Assembly (NCBI GenBank): GCA_022376465.1
Contig: JACDTU010000006.1
Location: forward strand, 1,612,001 to 1,676,000
Origin: Cubamyces lactineus
Lineage: Eukaryota; Basidiomycota; Agaricomycetes; Polyporales; Polyporaceae
DNA: 64,000 nucleotides
Direction of reading: 5' to 3'
Part shown: piece by piece, positions 34,974-48,299 of the stretch
Layout: each line of letters opens with the position of its first letter
Numbering within the stretch: position 1 is the first letter of the stretch
Translations under genes and position numbers: made by a program
The notes under the pieces: generated by a model
What the model saw: only the letters and a program-made list of their open reading frames with translations
The model's database searches: none
What the model was told of the DNA's origin: nothing

Positions 34974-36849
34974 TCAGCATAACCTCCACATCTTGACCGA
35001 GTCGATGACGAGTGCCCTATCTTCCACATTCGCCGGCCACGTAGCATACCACTCGTTCTGCGTCTTGGCAAAATCTCGCATGGCAGCTGAGGCGATTTAA
35101 AATATGGCGTTAGCGCTAACAGCTGCTGCATATGCCCACCAACGACTCACTCAGAGAGCCGTCCAACCAGGGTTTGTCGCCCACTCCATCCGGGAACCAG
35201 CCGTTCGTGCCACCGACGGCGACGTTCATGATCAGATAGAACGGCTGGTCAAACGGCGCCACGTTCGGGGTGCCCTGCGCCCACGGGTCCTGGAGCTGAA
35301 TGAAGTCTGTGCCGTTCGCGACGACAGGTGGGAACTCGCCGCGCTTGAAGAACGGCTCGTTGAACTTGAGCGTAAGCATGTACGTCAGCCGCGAGTCGAC
35401 GTAGATCCGGATGAACTTCGGGCTCCATTCGAGCGCGTACGTGTGGAAGCCGTCCGCGAACGTCTTGCGCCGGTTCGTCCACCAGCCGAACGTCCTGCTC
35501 ACGCCGTTGAGCCACGAGAAGGGGCCCCAGTTCAGCGAGCCGCGGACGTAATCGATTCCCCTGGAAGCGAGGAGCGAGAGAACAGGTCAGCATGGTTCGG
35601 ACGAATACAGGATACAGGCGCATGCAGGGAGGATGGAACGCGGACTCACTGCGCCTTGTACTCGGGGCTATTCCCGCGCGCTTCCATAATGTCGATCTCG
35701 CCCGACCGCGGCCACGGCCCGTACGTGTCGTTCACGGGCAGCATCCACAGCGCGGGCCATAGCCAGTCCCCGCGAGGCAGCTTCGCGGAGATCTCGACCC
35801 TGCCGTACTTGAGTGCGTACGAGTCGCGCGTGTGGATGCGCGCACTCATGACGGGCGGGATGACCGTGCCCAGGGTCTCGTTCGAGACCGCGCCGCAGCT
35901 GGTAAGGTTCGCGTCCGTGCATCCGGTGAGGTTGTAGGTGAACCCGTTGAATATGTTGTTGTACCCAATCACGTCGGATGTGAGCGTCGGCACGATGTAC
36001 AGGTGCCCATCCCGCACGAAGGAGTTGTTCGACGAGTCCGTCGTCATCTCGAACTCGGCGTTGCTGCGCGGAGTTAATGCGTCAGTGAAGCTGACCTGAT
36101 CGCATGGGACTCGCGGGAAGAGAGGATACGCACCCGAAACCGCTCATGCTGACCTCGTGCGTCCAAACGTTCGTATCAAAGGTGTCAAAGTTGTCTTCCA
36201 TGACTAGGCAGACATTGCCTAGGCGCAACGTCTGTACCCACGCGAAGTAACAACGGACAGCCGCAGCAGCCACCCCAAGGAATGCGACGAAGTAGACAAC
36301 CCAGTGGGAGAGGGTTGCCATCTTGTCCTTCTCAGATAGCCACGGCTTCTCTATGATACCAGTGAGCATGGACGAACGCATCCTGCGCTTGACGCGGGGA
36401 GCGACGGACATCCGCGTGGTGTCTCTCGACTCGTGACAGGTGCTCTGACGAAGAAGACGAGGAGGCATGAAGGAACTGCGCGCAGGCGAGCGTGCCGAAG
36501 AGGACAGGGCTCCACTCGACCTCGACTGCTCTTGGACATCGGCAGTCGACTGGCGGAGGCCAGATTGGACGGAAACGCGACTGTCATGCCGACGATACAC
36601 TGGCTGCTCGGAGAAGTACGCGCTCCCGCTGAAGCTGATGATGCTAGCGGGAGCCGGAGTGGGCGGCACGGAGTGCTCCGGGGTGCTGAACGGATCGCGG
36701 GTACCTTCACTGCTGCCATCTGACGACTCGTGCTGGCCTTGTACGAAGAATGTCGACGCGGTGGCAGCAGCCTCACGGCCGGAGGACGAGGAGTCGTGCC
36801 CAGAAGACGACGTCGCATCGGACGGAGGGGAAGGCTTGGAAGAAGGCAT
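34974..36849 (-). CDS. SKN1/KRE6-like GH16 beta-glucan synthesis protein (copy 1)
   Basis: Four exons (36849-36134, 36063-35650, 35560-35151 and 35086-34974) give 550 residues. A Ser/Pro-rich cytosolic N-terminus of about 180 residues leads to one membrane anchor (WVVYFVAFLGVAAAAVRCYFAWV), making a type II protein with the enzyme domain in the lumen. The GH16 domain starts at LVMEDNFDTFDTNVW. It keeps the catalytic signature GEIDIMEARG (nucleophile Glu and acid/base Glu both present), and Trp-rich substrate-site stretches such as WLWPALWMLP and WWTNRRKTFADGFHTYALEW. KRE6/SKN1 proteins of yeast are required for beta-1,6-glucan in the wall. The direct reaction is debated; transglycosylation is plausible. 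It is tandem with the paralogue at 41330-43422, and exons 3 and 4 have identical lengths in the two (410 and 113 nt). Confidence 0.92.
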
Positions 36850-39800
36850 GGCGGGGGATGGGAGGCTGGAGGGGAGGACAAGAGCTATAGTTCAGGTGGA
36901 GGATGGCCGGCATAATAACGTTACGCATACTGCGCGGTGTGAGCGCACCGCCCAGTGATCGATGGCGCATGAGGGGACGGCGAGAATATCTGTGAATGGT
37001 TAGAATCCAGAGATACTGTCAAGGTACGTCCACCGAACGCCCCGGGACAAACAAACATGACGGCGTCCAGGGATCTCGAATGCACTGCCAAATAGGCGCT
37101 ACAACGCCTGGGTACCCGCGTCCGTCAATTTGTCACCGCCTGACGATCAGTACGAGATGCGCATCGTGCTCACCTAACTTGTGCGAGATGGATCGATGCC
37201 ATACCGTAACCACGCGTAGCGTTGACGCCTGTGCGAGGTTCCTGAGCGAGACATGAGGCCTTAGTGCTGGACCCATATGCGTTATCGGTTAGGACTCTTC
37301 CGCTCCGGGAGTTACAGAGGGCCGCTACAGCGCATCTAGCAGTTGAGCGGCTTGCTATCTTCAGTCGAGCGGATCTATACCGCCGCAGGGTCGCCAACTG
37401 TTGTGCTAACCGAATCTGAATTCATGTTATCTAGATGAACGTGGATGATAATGGCGGATGAGCCTGGCGCTGACAAGTCACCAAGGCGAACGTGTATGAA
37501 CATGGTGCCTGCACGCGCCGTGAGATTCCGCAGTTTGCACTGGTCCGCGCAGAATTAGAGAGCATGGAGACGTCTTTTCCTGCATTGATGAAACCGTACA
37601 TGGGTCGTACAGAACTAGTTAGCTTCATTCCGCCAAATTGTGAGGTATTGCGTACGATTAGTGTAGATCAACCTTGAGAAGTGCAGCAGCGGCTCAAATC
37701 TCTGGGTTGTGCAAGGTTCGGGGGTTCTGGCGAGTCAGAAGAAACACATACCATGTGCTGTACGCAGACGTGGCAGCTCGGCCGCCGGATAAAAGTCCAA
37801 CTATCATTCGAGAAAACGGTATGCCCCGCGATGAGAACAACGAGAACGAAGCGCACAGTTTGCTTGACGTAGAATAGCGGACGTGGTGTAGCCTGAGACG
37901 CAAAATGTGGCCTGCGATGGATCAGCAGGTGGGGGCTCAGGAACAAAGACACGAGTGCGTGATAATCCCGGAGCGTTGACGGTAGGACTCATGAAAGGAA
38001 CAAAGACGAGCAGATATGACGTCGACGGGTAGACGCACGTTGAAAGATTGCGTCCAACAAGCTATGCCAGGCGGGGGGCTGGGGTGGGATTTTGTCCTCG
38101 TCATGGTCATGTTTGTAGATGGTACTGCTTTTTATGAGCCACCGAGAAGTCTCATGTCGCTGCTGGTCATTTTGAACGCGGAAATTCCCAAGTTCAACCT
38201 TCATCAACACCGAAGTTCGCTGCCATCAGAGGCCCGCGGGACATTATGCCCGTCAGCTTCCACGACATCTCATATTTTACAGGTACCTTTACCTGTACCT
38301 TGTTAACGGAGAGAAGATACAAGCCGGACCAAGTTGCGACGCATCGTTGCACTGGTAGATCAGAGCATTGAGCAAGTCCGGTGGAGGAGTAGAGCCGAGG
38401 TAACCTCTCATCTCCCCGTCCGCATGAGGACCTTGCGAGGTAGAGCGTATACCCAGTAATAGAATGTGCAAGTCGTGCTCAGTAGTAATTCCGGGAGTAA
38501 GTTACCCACAGACCGCGGCGAGGGGTGGCGGTCGTGAACAGACTGGTTTAGCGCCTGTGGTTAAACGAGCGCCGGCAACATATGCGCACGTGATACTGGC
38601 GCTTATCCCAAAACGGACCGGGCTAAAACTCCAAAGCAAGACTCTTTCAACTGGTCCACAAGTTACGTGTGTCTCCTTGTGCCTCGCGCAAAGAACTCCA
38701 TGTGGTGCTGAACTGGATGTGGTAGCGATATTGTTGAACCATGTCGATCTTAGATTATGTTGCTGTCTTGCCATGCAAGCCGGCGAGCAGCCTATGGCTC
38801 CAAGAATTCCGCGGTACTTGCAAGAGGACATGAACTACGGTGGTGTTCGCCAGGGCCACTACATACCTCTCAGTGAGTACTTGAGATACAGTGATCTTCG
38901 ATAGTTTGGCTGATGCATTCGTGCTGATTTTAGCGCGCCTTACGAAAAGATACGTGAATAAGACTGGAGCACTTAATGTGTCGGTATTCTGTCACTGTTG
39001 TAGCAAGGTATGTATCTCGCATCAAACGCGATGGTATTTAGCTGCTGCTGGATCAAGATAGGACATGGTTTTGACATGACGCATGATACTAGGTATTCAT
39101 AGACCTCAGACTGTCCAGAGGACCATCACATACACAAAGGTTTCCGTCGAACGACGAGTCATCACAACACTCACGTTGTCGCTGATTACCCTCGGTTGTT
39201 CGAATTAACGTGTATCGTTCGTGTACCCCAGCACACAGACAGGAGGTGAGCATTTGTCTCTCCTTAATGTTACCGAGACGAGCGCAACGCTATGACGTAT
39301 TCTTAGCAAATCGTATCTGTCCTTTCAGTACCACACATCGCCGCTCAATCTGCTTCTGCCAGTGATCGGGCGAAGCTCCCGTGCGGAAAACGGAGAAGCG
39401 ATAAGTGGTTCACACCCGGTCCCGCATGTCCCGGTGAACAAGCAATTAGCGTGTACGGGAGGCCCAGAATACCAGCACTCAGCTTTTGGCCGTGCCATGA
39501 GCTAAGCTTGAAGCTTGAGTAGGCGCGGACTTTTGTGCACCTGATGCGCAGATCGTTTCTCATGGCGTGTATAGCATGACTGACGCCGACTTACTTCGTC
39601 AAGGACAACGCAAATCAATAGTTGCCCGTACTGTTAGTCAACGTCATGGATGAAGGCCCCGACTTGCATGAAACACGAAGCACTTGCGTATTGGTACCAT
39701 CGCACGACCATGTTCGGTCAACACAAGGCCATACCATCTACAAATCCCGCCCCTAGTCTTCAGGCAAAATAATGTCCGCCGAAAACGGACGTCGCAAGAA

Positions 39801-41329
39801 TTGGACTGCCTCGAGTCCAGAGTCGACCGCCACGCTACGCCGCGGACCTTTCCATCTGTCTGCTTATCTCCACCCACTCGCGCCTCGCTTACCTGCCGCC
39901 CCCGGCGCTGCCCATGGAACCCTCGACGCCGTCCCTAGGGGCTCGCAGGGGCGTAGGTTTGATGTCTACGACGGCGGCAGTATTACGCAGATCTTCTCGT
40001 CCGGCGCGGTGGTGGCGGGCGGGTCAGTGCGGCCGCCACAGCCGTTTCCCTAGGCGTGCAGCGCGTGCCGTTGATTCGCTGGATACGCAGATATGCGGAC
40101 GCGTTCCCGCTGTTGGAGACGTACTACCGCACTTCGTCCCTCCTTTAGGCGCCTGCATGCAATCTTCAGGCGCATCCCGCCCAGTTGGGGCTGCCTACTG
40201 CCCTGCATTCACCTCCTCCCCGTTTCATCTTAACACTGCACACCACGATGCGTACGAGCAATTGGACAGACATTATCTCACCTATCAGGTAACGTTGGCC
40301 TAGGTCAGTCATAACCGACTTATCGACCCAGCGTAGCGGCCTTGACTATCGTCACACGTACCGCCGCGGGTTTGCCAAGTCTGAGCACAGTATGGAGCGG
40401 CGCTGGGAGAACAAAGTAGGTTAGTATGTTGAATCTGTGTGATTACTTGATGTCTGTGATTACACGAGGTTTGCGTGAGGCGAAAGACGGGCGATGACCA
40501 GCCCCTCTCAACGAACACTGCAGTGGTACCAGTGCATGTACGAGACATGGCGACAACGCCTTATCGTTCACGTCATCCACATTTCAGCTTGCCCCCGGCA
40601 GTCTTGAACAATTGCAAGTTGTTATCATGACACCTCGTCTTGAAGATGAGCCCGGACGCATCTTGTATGGAAGCTGACGCGGACGATAACAACTACAGTA
40701 CAATCTATTGAGATACTAAGGCAATGTACACAGGCGGCACACACGCACGTTATATACCTAGCTAAATGGACATGAGGCGTACACAGATTGAATGATAGAA
40801 CATTAAGCCCGAAGCGTAACCTAGGACCCAGAAGAATAGTAAGATGGCAACGGCGGAAAGGAAGGGGCGGTGAAGTGAAGGTAGTCGGCGACGCGAAAAG
40901 AGCGGACGGCAACAGAAGGAAGAGATAGGCACAGACGATATCGTCACCAATGGAAAGAATGGCAGAACAGGACCACCCCGAGTCCGAGACTTCAGTCAGG
41001 TACCGCATACGACCACACAGCTACAGCACAACGGAACATCGAGGCAGCGACGACAGCCATCGACCGACGGACATGGAAGAGGTGCATGGGATTGACAGAA
41101 GAGAGGGAATGACGTCTGGCCGACATGCGTGTGCCGGTCAGCCTGGAAACAGGAGATCCCCTCAAAGTCCAAATCATGATACCGAGACGAGAAGGTCGGC
41201 TCGTATGTATCGCAGCAACAGCTCAGTCGAGAAGAACGCGGAACTCTAAGGGGCATGGGGCGATACCGTAATCAATGTCATGACAGATACGCACAGGCGC
41301 AAGGACCCAGACGAGATGGCTCGACGCGA
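36850..41329. other. Long intergenic region, one coding-like patch
   Basis: About 4.5 kb between the two tandem GH16 copies. Only the GC-rich stretch at about 39772-40290, described separately, and a short coding-like exon at about 38770-38875 (+; ends in a plausible GT donor) stand out. No GH16 remnant, transposase or long repeat is visible. Confidence 0.4.
39772..40290 (+). other. GC-rich coding-like segment, unassigned
   Basis: A frame starting MSAENGRRKNWTASSPESTA ends at a stop at 40053. A different frame over 40020-40150 then reads a protein-like stretch ending RVPLIRWIRRYADAFPLLETYYRT before a stop. The two could be exons of a membrane or low-complexity protein, or a frameshifted remnant. 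No family is recognised, and shadow frames caused by high GC cannot be excluded. Confidence 0.22.
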
Positions 41330-43422
41330 CTAGCATCGCTGCCACATCTTGACGGAGTCGACGACCATCGCGCGATCCGCGATGTTCTGCGGCCAGGTTT
41401 CGTACCATGCATCTTGGCGGATAGCAAAGTCGCGCATGGCAGCTGCAACGCACATCGTCAGCCAACGTTCGTGATCGCTGCTGAACAGCACCCGATGAGA
41501 AGGCGAAGCTCGCTCGGACTTACTCAGGGAGTGGTCGAGCCACGGCTTGTCGCCGGCGCCGTCCGGGAACCACCCGTTCGTGCCGCCGACGGCGACGTTC
41601 ATGATCAGGTAGAACGGCTGGTCGAACGGCGCCACGTTGGCCGTGCCCGTTTCCCAGGGGTTCGGCGTCTCGATGAACTGCGAGCCGTTCTGGACGATGG
41701 GCGGGAAGTCGCCGCGCTTGAAGAACGGCTCGTTGAACTTGAGCGTGAGCATGTACGTGAGGCGCGAGTCGACGTAGATCCGCACGAACTCCGGGCTCCA
41801 CTCGAGCGCAAACGTGTGGAAGCCCTCCGCAAACGTCTTGCGCCGGTTCGTCCACCAGCCGAACGTCCTGCTTACGCCGTTGAGCCACGTGAACGGGCCC
41901 CACTGCAGGGAACCGCGGACGTAGTCGACTCCCCTAAATAGACGCGAAAACAAACGGAAGCCAATCAGCACACAATCGTTATCTCCATAGGACTCGGGCG
42001 GTGGAGCGGGATGCAACAGGTGCTCGATAGGCTCAAGCTGCAGATTGAGTGAACGGATGGATACTCACTGTGCCGGGTATTCGGGAGGGTTCCCGCGCGA
42101 CTGCATGATGTCAATCTCGCCCGACGCAGGCCAAGCGCCGTACGTGTCTGTCACAGGCAGCATCCAGATGGAGGGCCATATCCAGTCGCCGACGGGCAGC
42201 TTGGCCACAACCTCGACCTTGCCGTACTGGATGTGATGGCTATTCTTCGTCGAGATACGGGCGCTCATGACCGGGTTGATGACAGTCCCGGCGGTGAGGT
42301 TAGAGACAGCGCCACAGCCTGTGGTGACGTTGACCGCCGTGCAGCCAGTGATGTTGTAGGTGTATCCATCGAGGACCGCAGGCTTGCCAATGACGTCCGA
42401 GGTAAGAGTGGGGACGAGATAGAGCTTGCCGTCCTGGACGAAAGAGTTGTTGGGCGAGTTGGTCGTCATCTCAAACTCTCCATTGCTGTACGAGTGGTAA
42501 GCGATCGTCCACGACGAGAAGAGTAGGATGCGTACCCGAAACCGCTCATGTCAACCTCGTGATACCACGTATACTCAGTGTCGAAAGTCTCGAAGTTGTC
42601 CTCCATTATGAGACACAGATTGCCCACGTTTGGCGTCTGCACCCACGCAAAGTAGACGCGGATGATGGCACCGGCAATGCCAAGCATCGCGACAAAGTAA
42701 GTGACCCAATACGACAGCCGCTCGTAGAAATCCTTGTCGGTGACCCATGGCTTGACGACCTCCCCGGTAAGCATACTCGACCTCTGGCGCTTCGCCGCGC
42801 GCGCAGAGAGCTGCAGCGTTCCAGAGCCCGCCGCGTCCGAGAGGCTTTCCGAGGGGAACGTCATCCTCTTCGGAAGCGCGGGCGGGGACATGAACGAGCT
42901 GCGCACGTGAGCGTTAGAGTTCTTGCGACTGCGCACGCCACTGGCCAACCCGCGCGGCACTTCGCGGACGTGTAAGTCCGTCGTGGAGTTGCGCAGCGAG
43001 GAGTGCACCGAGACGCGGCTGCCAGTGTGTGGGCGCGACGCCGGCGGGGAGGAGGACGGATCAGGGAAATATGACGTCGACGAGATGCTTGCCGTGCTGT
43101 GGTGCAGGTGCGTCCCGTCCGAGCTGAAGTTGACGACACTCGCGGGTGGGGAGAACGGGTTGCTCACACCGCTGCGGGGCGTCGGGGGCACAGAGATGTC
43201 GGGCGTGCGGAAGGGATCGCGGCGTGTGTCCTCAGTGCCGTCGACCGCATGCTGCTCCTGGGGGAGGTTGAACAGCGGCTTCGGAGGCTGCAGCGGGCGC
43301 TCGCGCTTGGATCCCATCGTCGTAGGTGGCGGCGCGGATGGCAGCTGCTCAGAGGACGACGCGGCGGAGCTGGTGGTGGAGGGAGGCGAAAGGCTCGACA
43401 TGGCGCAATGGGGTAGCCTCAC
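41330..43422 (-). CDS. SKN1/KRE6-like GH16 protein with altered catalytic motif (copy 2)
   Basis: Four exons (43422-42536, 42485-42069, 41933-41524 and 41442-41330) give 608 residues. The Met at 43401 (MSSLSPPSTTSS) resembles the start of copy 1 and would give 601. The layout is as in copy 1: a Ser/Pro-rich cytosolic tail of about 235 residues, one membrane helix (YWVTYFVAMLGIAGAIIRVYFAW) and a lumenal GH16 domain (LIMEDNFETFDTEYTWYHE). The signature here reads GEIDIMQSRG: the second Glu, the acid/base of GH16, is Gln (codon CAG; copy 1 has GAA). The nucleophile Glu and the middle Asp are kept. The rest of the domain is well conserved, so this copy may be a poor hydrolase with a binding, scaffolding or altered glycosyl-transfer role. 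Confidence 0.91.
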
Positions 43423-46400
43423 GCGGGACTAGTGAGGGTCGGGTTTCGGGGCACCGTGGGCCGTCACAGGTGCTGGGACGTCTCGGGTCCTCTGAATGCA
43501 CGCGAAGGAGCCTTTAAGAGAGCCTCTGCTTCGGACGGTGAATACGCAAGGCACAAGGGTGGGCTAGGAATACGGGCGATCATGTCGACGTGCACCCGTA
43601 CGGCCGCCCGGAAGCGGAGAGGGGGAAGCGTCATGCTGCACGGTTCCATCGCTCGGTCCTGTCCACACGCGGACGTACTCCCAGGACGACCCGCGCGTTG
43701 GCTCTCGTATGGTGTCCCTTGCCATGCAGTGCGAACGTCTGATCCTGACGTGACTGACGGCCAAAACCGACAGCCCGTTGAAGGAAGAGCTGTATCCCTC
43801 TCTCCGGTCCCAGCTGGATGGGACTGCTTGGGACAGGCTGACATGGCGCATCTTCACCTCCCAGGAACGAGGACGTTTCGGCGGATGGGAAGTGATCCGA
43901 ATAATTCTTCACCGACAGGGCCGTTCCCACCAGATGCATGCCCCAAGACGTCTATCGAATAGATGCGTACTCGCCGGCGGCACGGGAAGCAAGAGGGCCA
44001 TCGACTCGGCTCGACGGGCAGCCCGAAATGGAGAGAGACCCCCGGAGGTTGCGCAACCAAAGCGTGGGACAGAGAGGACGAGACGGTCGACTTCGCGAGC
44101 CAGGACGAATTCCTGCTCGATCGGACGCGCGTTTCGACCGCGCATTGCGGTAGGCCGAGGGCGCAAGAGCGGAAGAAACGGTGCTTGTACTGGCCTCGCC
44201 TGCCCTGGCTGGGCCCTGATTGTGCGCCAAAGCGGAGATTGGCGGAGAACAAAGTACAGGTGTGACACGGCCTGTGACACCTGTCCGCACGCAGCGCGCG
44301 GGAGGAAAAGCTGACGCCAGTCCGGACTCCGGGGAATTAACTTCCACTGCGTTGGCCGACTGCGCATACGCACACACTGTCAAGGCATTCGGTTCAAATG
44401 AGAGTTACTCCATTGCTCGGTACGCTCACTGAAGACGGATTAACCCAGGCAGAAGTTGTTGCTTATGTGCCGCGGGCACGTCGGGGCGCTACGCAGGGAG
44501 CTCGTTTTCCTCGAGAATAACGCCGGAATGACATGCATGCAACTTCATGCGAGTATCTGGTGCCTTTCACAATCAGACGCTTTGTGAATCAGACGCTTTG
44601 TGATAGAGTGAACATCGGCATCGTCGCGGAGGCCACGATAAGCACGACCTACCAACGATAAGTAGTGTCCTCGCCGCCCTCTCTGAGTTCCAGGAGGTCT
44701 TCGCCAGATACGACATCCACACAATGCCTGGCTGGGAACATCGCCAATGATGGAAGGTGGCAGCATGCTGCGGCTTGTACCTCGACCGAGCGGCCGACCT
44801 TCTCTTTCCGGGCGATGGTGGGAACAATTGATGTTGACTGCTTGACCGTATCGCTCACCCAGGACGTCTGCCAGCCCGCGGCGTATTCTGCTGCGCCGCC
44901 CCCGCCCTCTGTCTTGATCTTGAGGCGGTGGCTTGTCTGCCCGGAGACAGATGCTCGCAATATAGACGTCATCACGTGCTGTCATATCTGACGCCATTCT
45001 CCGCCTACGGGCCTGTCTTGCTCAACCCAACTCCGAGCGCGCCCACATCAGCGCGATTTCTGCTCTTCGAGGCATCCCGTCCGATATGCCAGCATCCTTT
45101 GTCATCGAACCCTGACCGAGGCGCAAATCGCAATCAGCTGCATCCATCATCTATAAAACGAGAAGAAGGCTTGCTCTATACGAGTCGATAGTAACCGAGA
45201 CTAGGGACAGGTGGAGCTCAATAAACCCAGGGACAGCGGCTGTGCTCTAGGAGGTGGAAATTGTTCGTATACCCGGTTTGTGTTCATTGGTTCGGGGAAT
45301 GAGGAACGATTGGCCAATGGTCATGACTGTAGCGGGCCGGGACGCGTTTGTGGGTCGGTAGGACTGATGCAAACGCAAGGTTCGCCGACAGAGCTTGGCG
45401 CGGGCTGCAATGCGGACATAGGGAGTCGTGAGAGCACCGGCTTCCACCTCGTTGCGGGAGTGAAATGTGTCGCAAAGCGACAGTAGGTTCTGTGTATGCC
45501 AACTAGTGTCAGCAAACGAAGCGCAAAATGGGCCCGGGATGGAGTGGCTCCGTCGTACCCCCGTTGAGACCGACGGAGTCGTAGAGAGTATCCAAATACA
45601 CTCCACGGACCCTATGCATAAAGACGCCACCCCTCATCGTGGCACGAATACTCTCGCGAACACCGAGGCCGCCCTGGGCCTGGCCTGATCATATAGCAAG
45701 AGGCGCGCCGACCACATGCATGAACACACCCGACGCCGATAGGGTTCATGTGGGAGACAGCTGACGGCGGCGTGCGCCCTGGGCTAACACTCGGAGCCGG
45801 AGTGTCCCTTACGTTCTGGGAATTCGAACGAGACGAATGCGCGAGAAGGCAACTGACGTGAAGATTGTGCTTCGGTAATTGTGGACGACAGAGGGGCGGT
45901 GATGCGACGTCCTGCACGGTCAGCACCCGTACGCTGCAGATGAGACCCAATGGGCCATGGGCATAAGCCGGGGCCGGACGATACAACGCCCGCCATTTTG
46001 AGACGATGGCGACATCCTGTATGGGTGTGGTGCTGTGCGACGTCTTGTCTCTGCACCAGGATGGAAATATCAGTATGCGCAGCGTGCCCTTCACGAGGTT
46101 CGACGGGCTCTAGTTGGACCTAGTGATCCATACGAAAACCGTACAGTACAAGGCTTCAAGCAGCGCCCAAGTTCCGAGCTGGTCTTCACAAACATCATGT
46201 GGGGGCGCCGAGACGGCCTTCTGGGAGAGAACACCCGTTCAACTCCCAGGAGGCCATCCAATTGCCGTTTCGTCGAGAGCTGCGAGACCTTCATGGGGCG
46301 TACCACCGAGGCCTCGACCGAATGAGGAAGATGCGATGCGTTTTCTCCGTCTTGGCAAGGCTGCCGCGCGACATGGTGCATGCATGCGGCGAAGGCAATA

Positions 46401-48184
46401 ACTGCCGGCACATACGGCGAGGTGATAGACGGGCGTTGAATACCCCGTGAGTCGGGTATGTGTCCAGGCGGAGGTGGGAGAAAAAACCTCGACGAGGAGA
46501 TTGGAGAATCTCGTCAAGACTCAAGAACTCAAGAATCGTCGAGCATCAAAACGGCACAGTCCAGTCTGATGCGGAGAGCCAATATATAAACTCCGACCGC
46601 ATTTCTCCCGGTGCCTCAGTACAGGCGCCCGTTAGCTTTCGACATCCTCGACGTCGGAGAAGCGCAGGGAATTGGTAAGTAGGGATGGTGCGCATTCTTC
46701 GTACAAATTCTATCTAGGATTGGAGCTGCTACTTACTTTACACTAGACGTTGTTCCAGAACGGGGCTCGTACAAATACCTCGTGAACAGAGGATTGAAGT
46801 CACCAGGCGCGAGATACTCGGTATTGCCTGTCGCATCTAAAGGTGAAGGTGCTGCACTCACCCATTCACTCGTTTCTCGTATACCATATTCATTGCGCCG
46901 ACGTCGCGAGTGCCCGCTTTTCTCACAGTCACTGACTTGATATTGTGTCCGGACTCGATATCTGAAGCTCAAGGTTTCGCATGTGCGACTGTGCGGCTGG
47001 GAGCACTTCTATCCTTATCTGACGGATTCTGTCGCCCTGCTCGCAGTTCTTGTCTGCAGGACAAGAAGAGAGGATGCGCGAACCGCAGAACCATGCATGT
47101 TCATTGCACCAACTTTGAGATGAACCGCAGCTCGTAGCCTCCGGAGCGGGAGGGGTAGATAACGAAGCGCTCTCCAGATCTGCCCGCTGCAGCCACCAGA
47201 CGGCGGGCGCAGGAGGACGGATGAACCTCGAGACGCGCTCAGCTGATTATCCATCGAGCCATCATCTCTCCTTGTAGGACTCTACGGCCCAGACGAGGCT
47301 GTTCCCGTTCAAACGTACACCGGCCATCCCGGAGAACACCTAAGTGCGCGTAAAGTCCGTCACCCTCGCAAGCCCAATCACGACATGTCCAAGTGGGAAA
47401 GGTGCGTTTGCAGCACGGCCGCAGTCCTCTCCAGCCACTTTCGCGGAGTTCCCTGCAGGCTCCTGGTCGGTCTTGGCCAACGGGCCGACGAAATATGTCC
47501 GGTCCTCACCCGTTCAGTTCGCCCTCCCAGGAGCGTGTCTTGTATTGACGCAGGACATGCACATCGAACAAGCCGCGTGCGGTCGTTGACAGCAACCTCC
47601 CGGCAGCCTAATCTCCTCTGATGTATGCCCTGGCACTACATCGGCTTCCCAGATCTCGTCGTGCCCTGAACCGCCCAGGGCACCCCGACTCGGCGTTCTG
47701 AAGACGCAATCCTAGCTCGTACCCCTCGCCGGTTGCGCGGGCAAGACAGTGTCTGTGGCGTCTCGCCCTCTGCAACGTGCATCCCTGCATATGCGTTGAT
47801 CGTCCGCGCTGGACGCCCGTCTATTCCTCTCGGGACACGAACACGACCGCAGACGCGCACGCCCAGGACTGATGGCGTATACGTGCGGTTGCGTACCCCT
47901 GAGATAGATACGATACGCCCTGCAGGAAGGGCGACCATGACAGCTCCGAGGCTGGCGTGGTGCTCGGTGCACCGGTGCATGTACGCGAGAGACGTGCGTC
48001 GAACTTTCCCAACAGCTGTTCGCACCCGGCGCGGTGGTACTCGCAGACATGGCCTGTTCGGGCTGAATTGAGAATGCGCGACCTTATGGGGAGGAGTGCA
48101 CCTGAGATCTCGGATCCGCTGTGTATGCGGCGACAATCACGACAAGTATCGTATCCGCGTTAACAAGTCGAGTTCCTTCCCCCG
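43423..48184. other. Long intergenic region, no supported gene
   Basis: About 4.8 kb between the 5' end of GH16 copy 2 and the promoter of GT2 copy 1. Frames at 43.4-44.4 kb overlap on both strands and are GC shadows. Frames at 44.5-45.0 (-) and 47.3-47.6 kb (+) look mildly protein-like without a family. TATA-like runs occur near 45152 (TATAAAA) and 46582 (TATATAAA), but no gene can be attached to them. Confidence 0.4.
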
Positions 48185-48191
48185 TTATAAG
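48185..48191 (+). promoter_or_regulatory. TATA-like box of GT2 copy 1
   Basis: TTATAAG lies about 110 nt before the ATG at 48300. The paralogue has a TATA-like run at nearly the same distance from its own ATG. Confidence 0.45.
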
Positions 48192-48299
48192 GTCCTCATC
48201 TCACGGCCCGACCTGGCTGGCCCGCCGCTCTGCTCGCGCCTGGTCGTGAAGTGTACCGTCCTCCCTTAATCCCTTCCCCACTGTCATTCCTCCGTCGCC

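Noticed and set aside
35104..35937. A 277-residue plus-strand frame
   Set aside because: It is antisense to the GH16 catalytic domain, which is firmly identified. The similar plus-strand frame at 41255-41941 arises for the same reason.
43430..44400. Several overlapping long frames on both strands upstream of GH16 copy 2
   Set aside because: Frames are open on both strands at once in GC-rich DNA, with no domain, no splice pattern and no similarity between candidates.
44545..44997. Minus-strand 150-residue frame and overlapping 108-residue frame
   Set aside because: Two frames and the plus strand are open together; no start context, exon joins or domain supports one over the other.
46097..46112. 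A GGTTCGA-type B box suggesting another tRNA
   Set aside because: No acceptor stem, D arm or anticodon stem can be formed around it.
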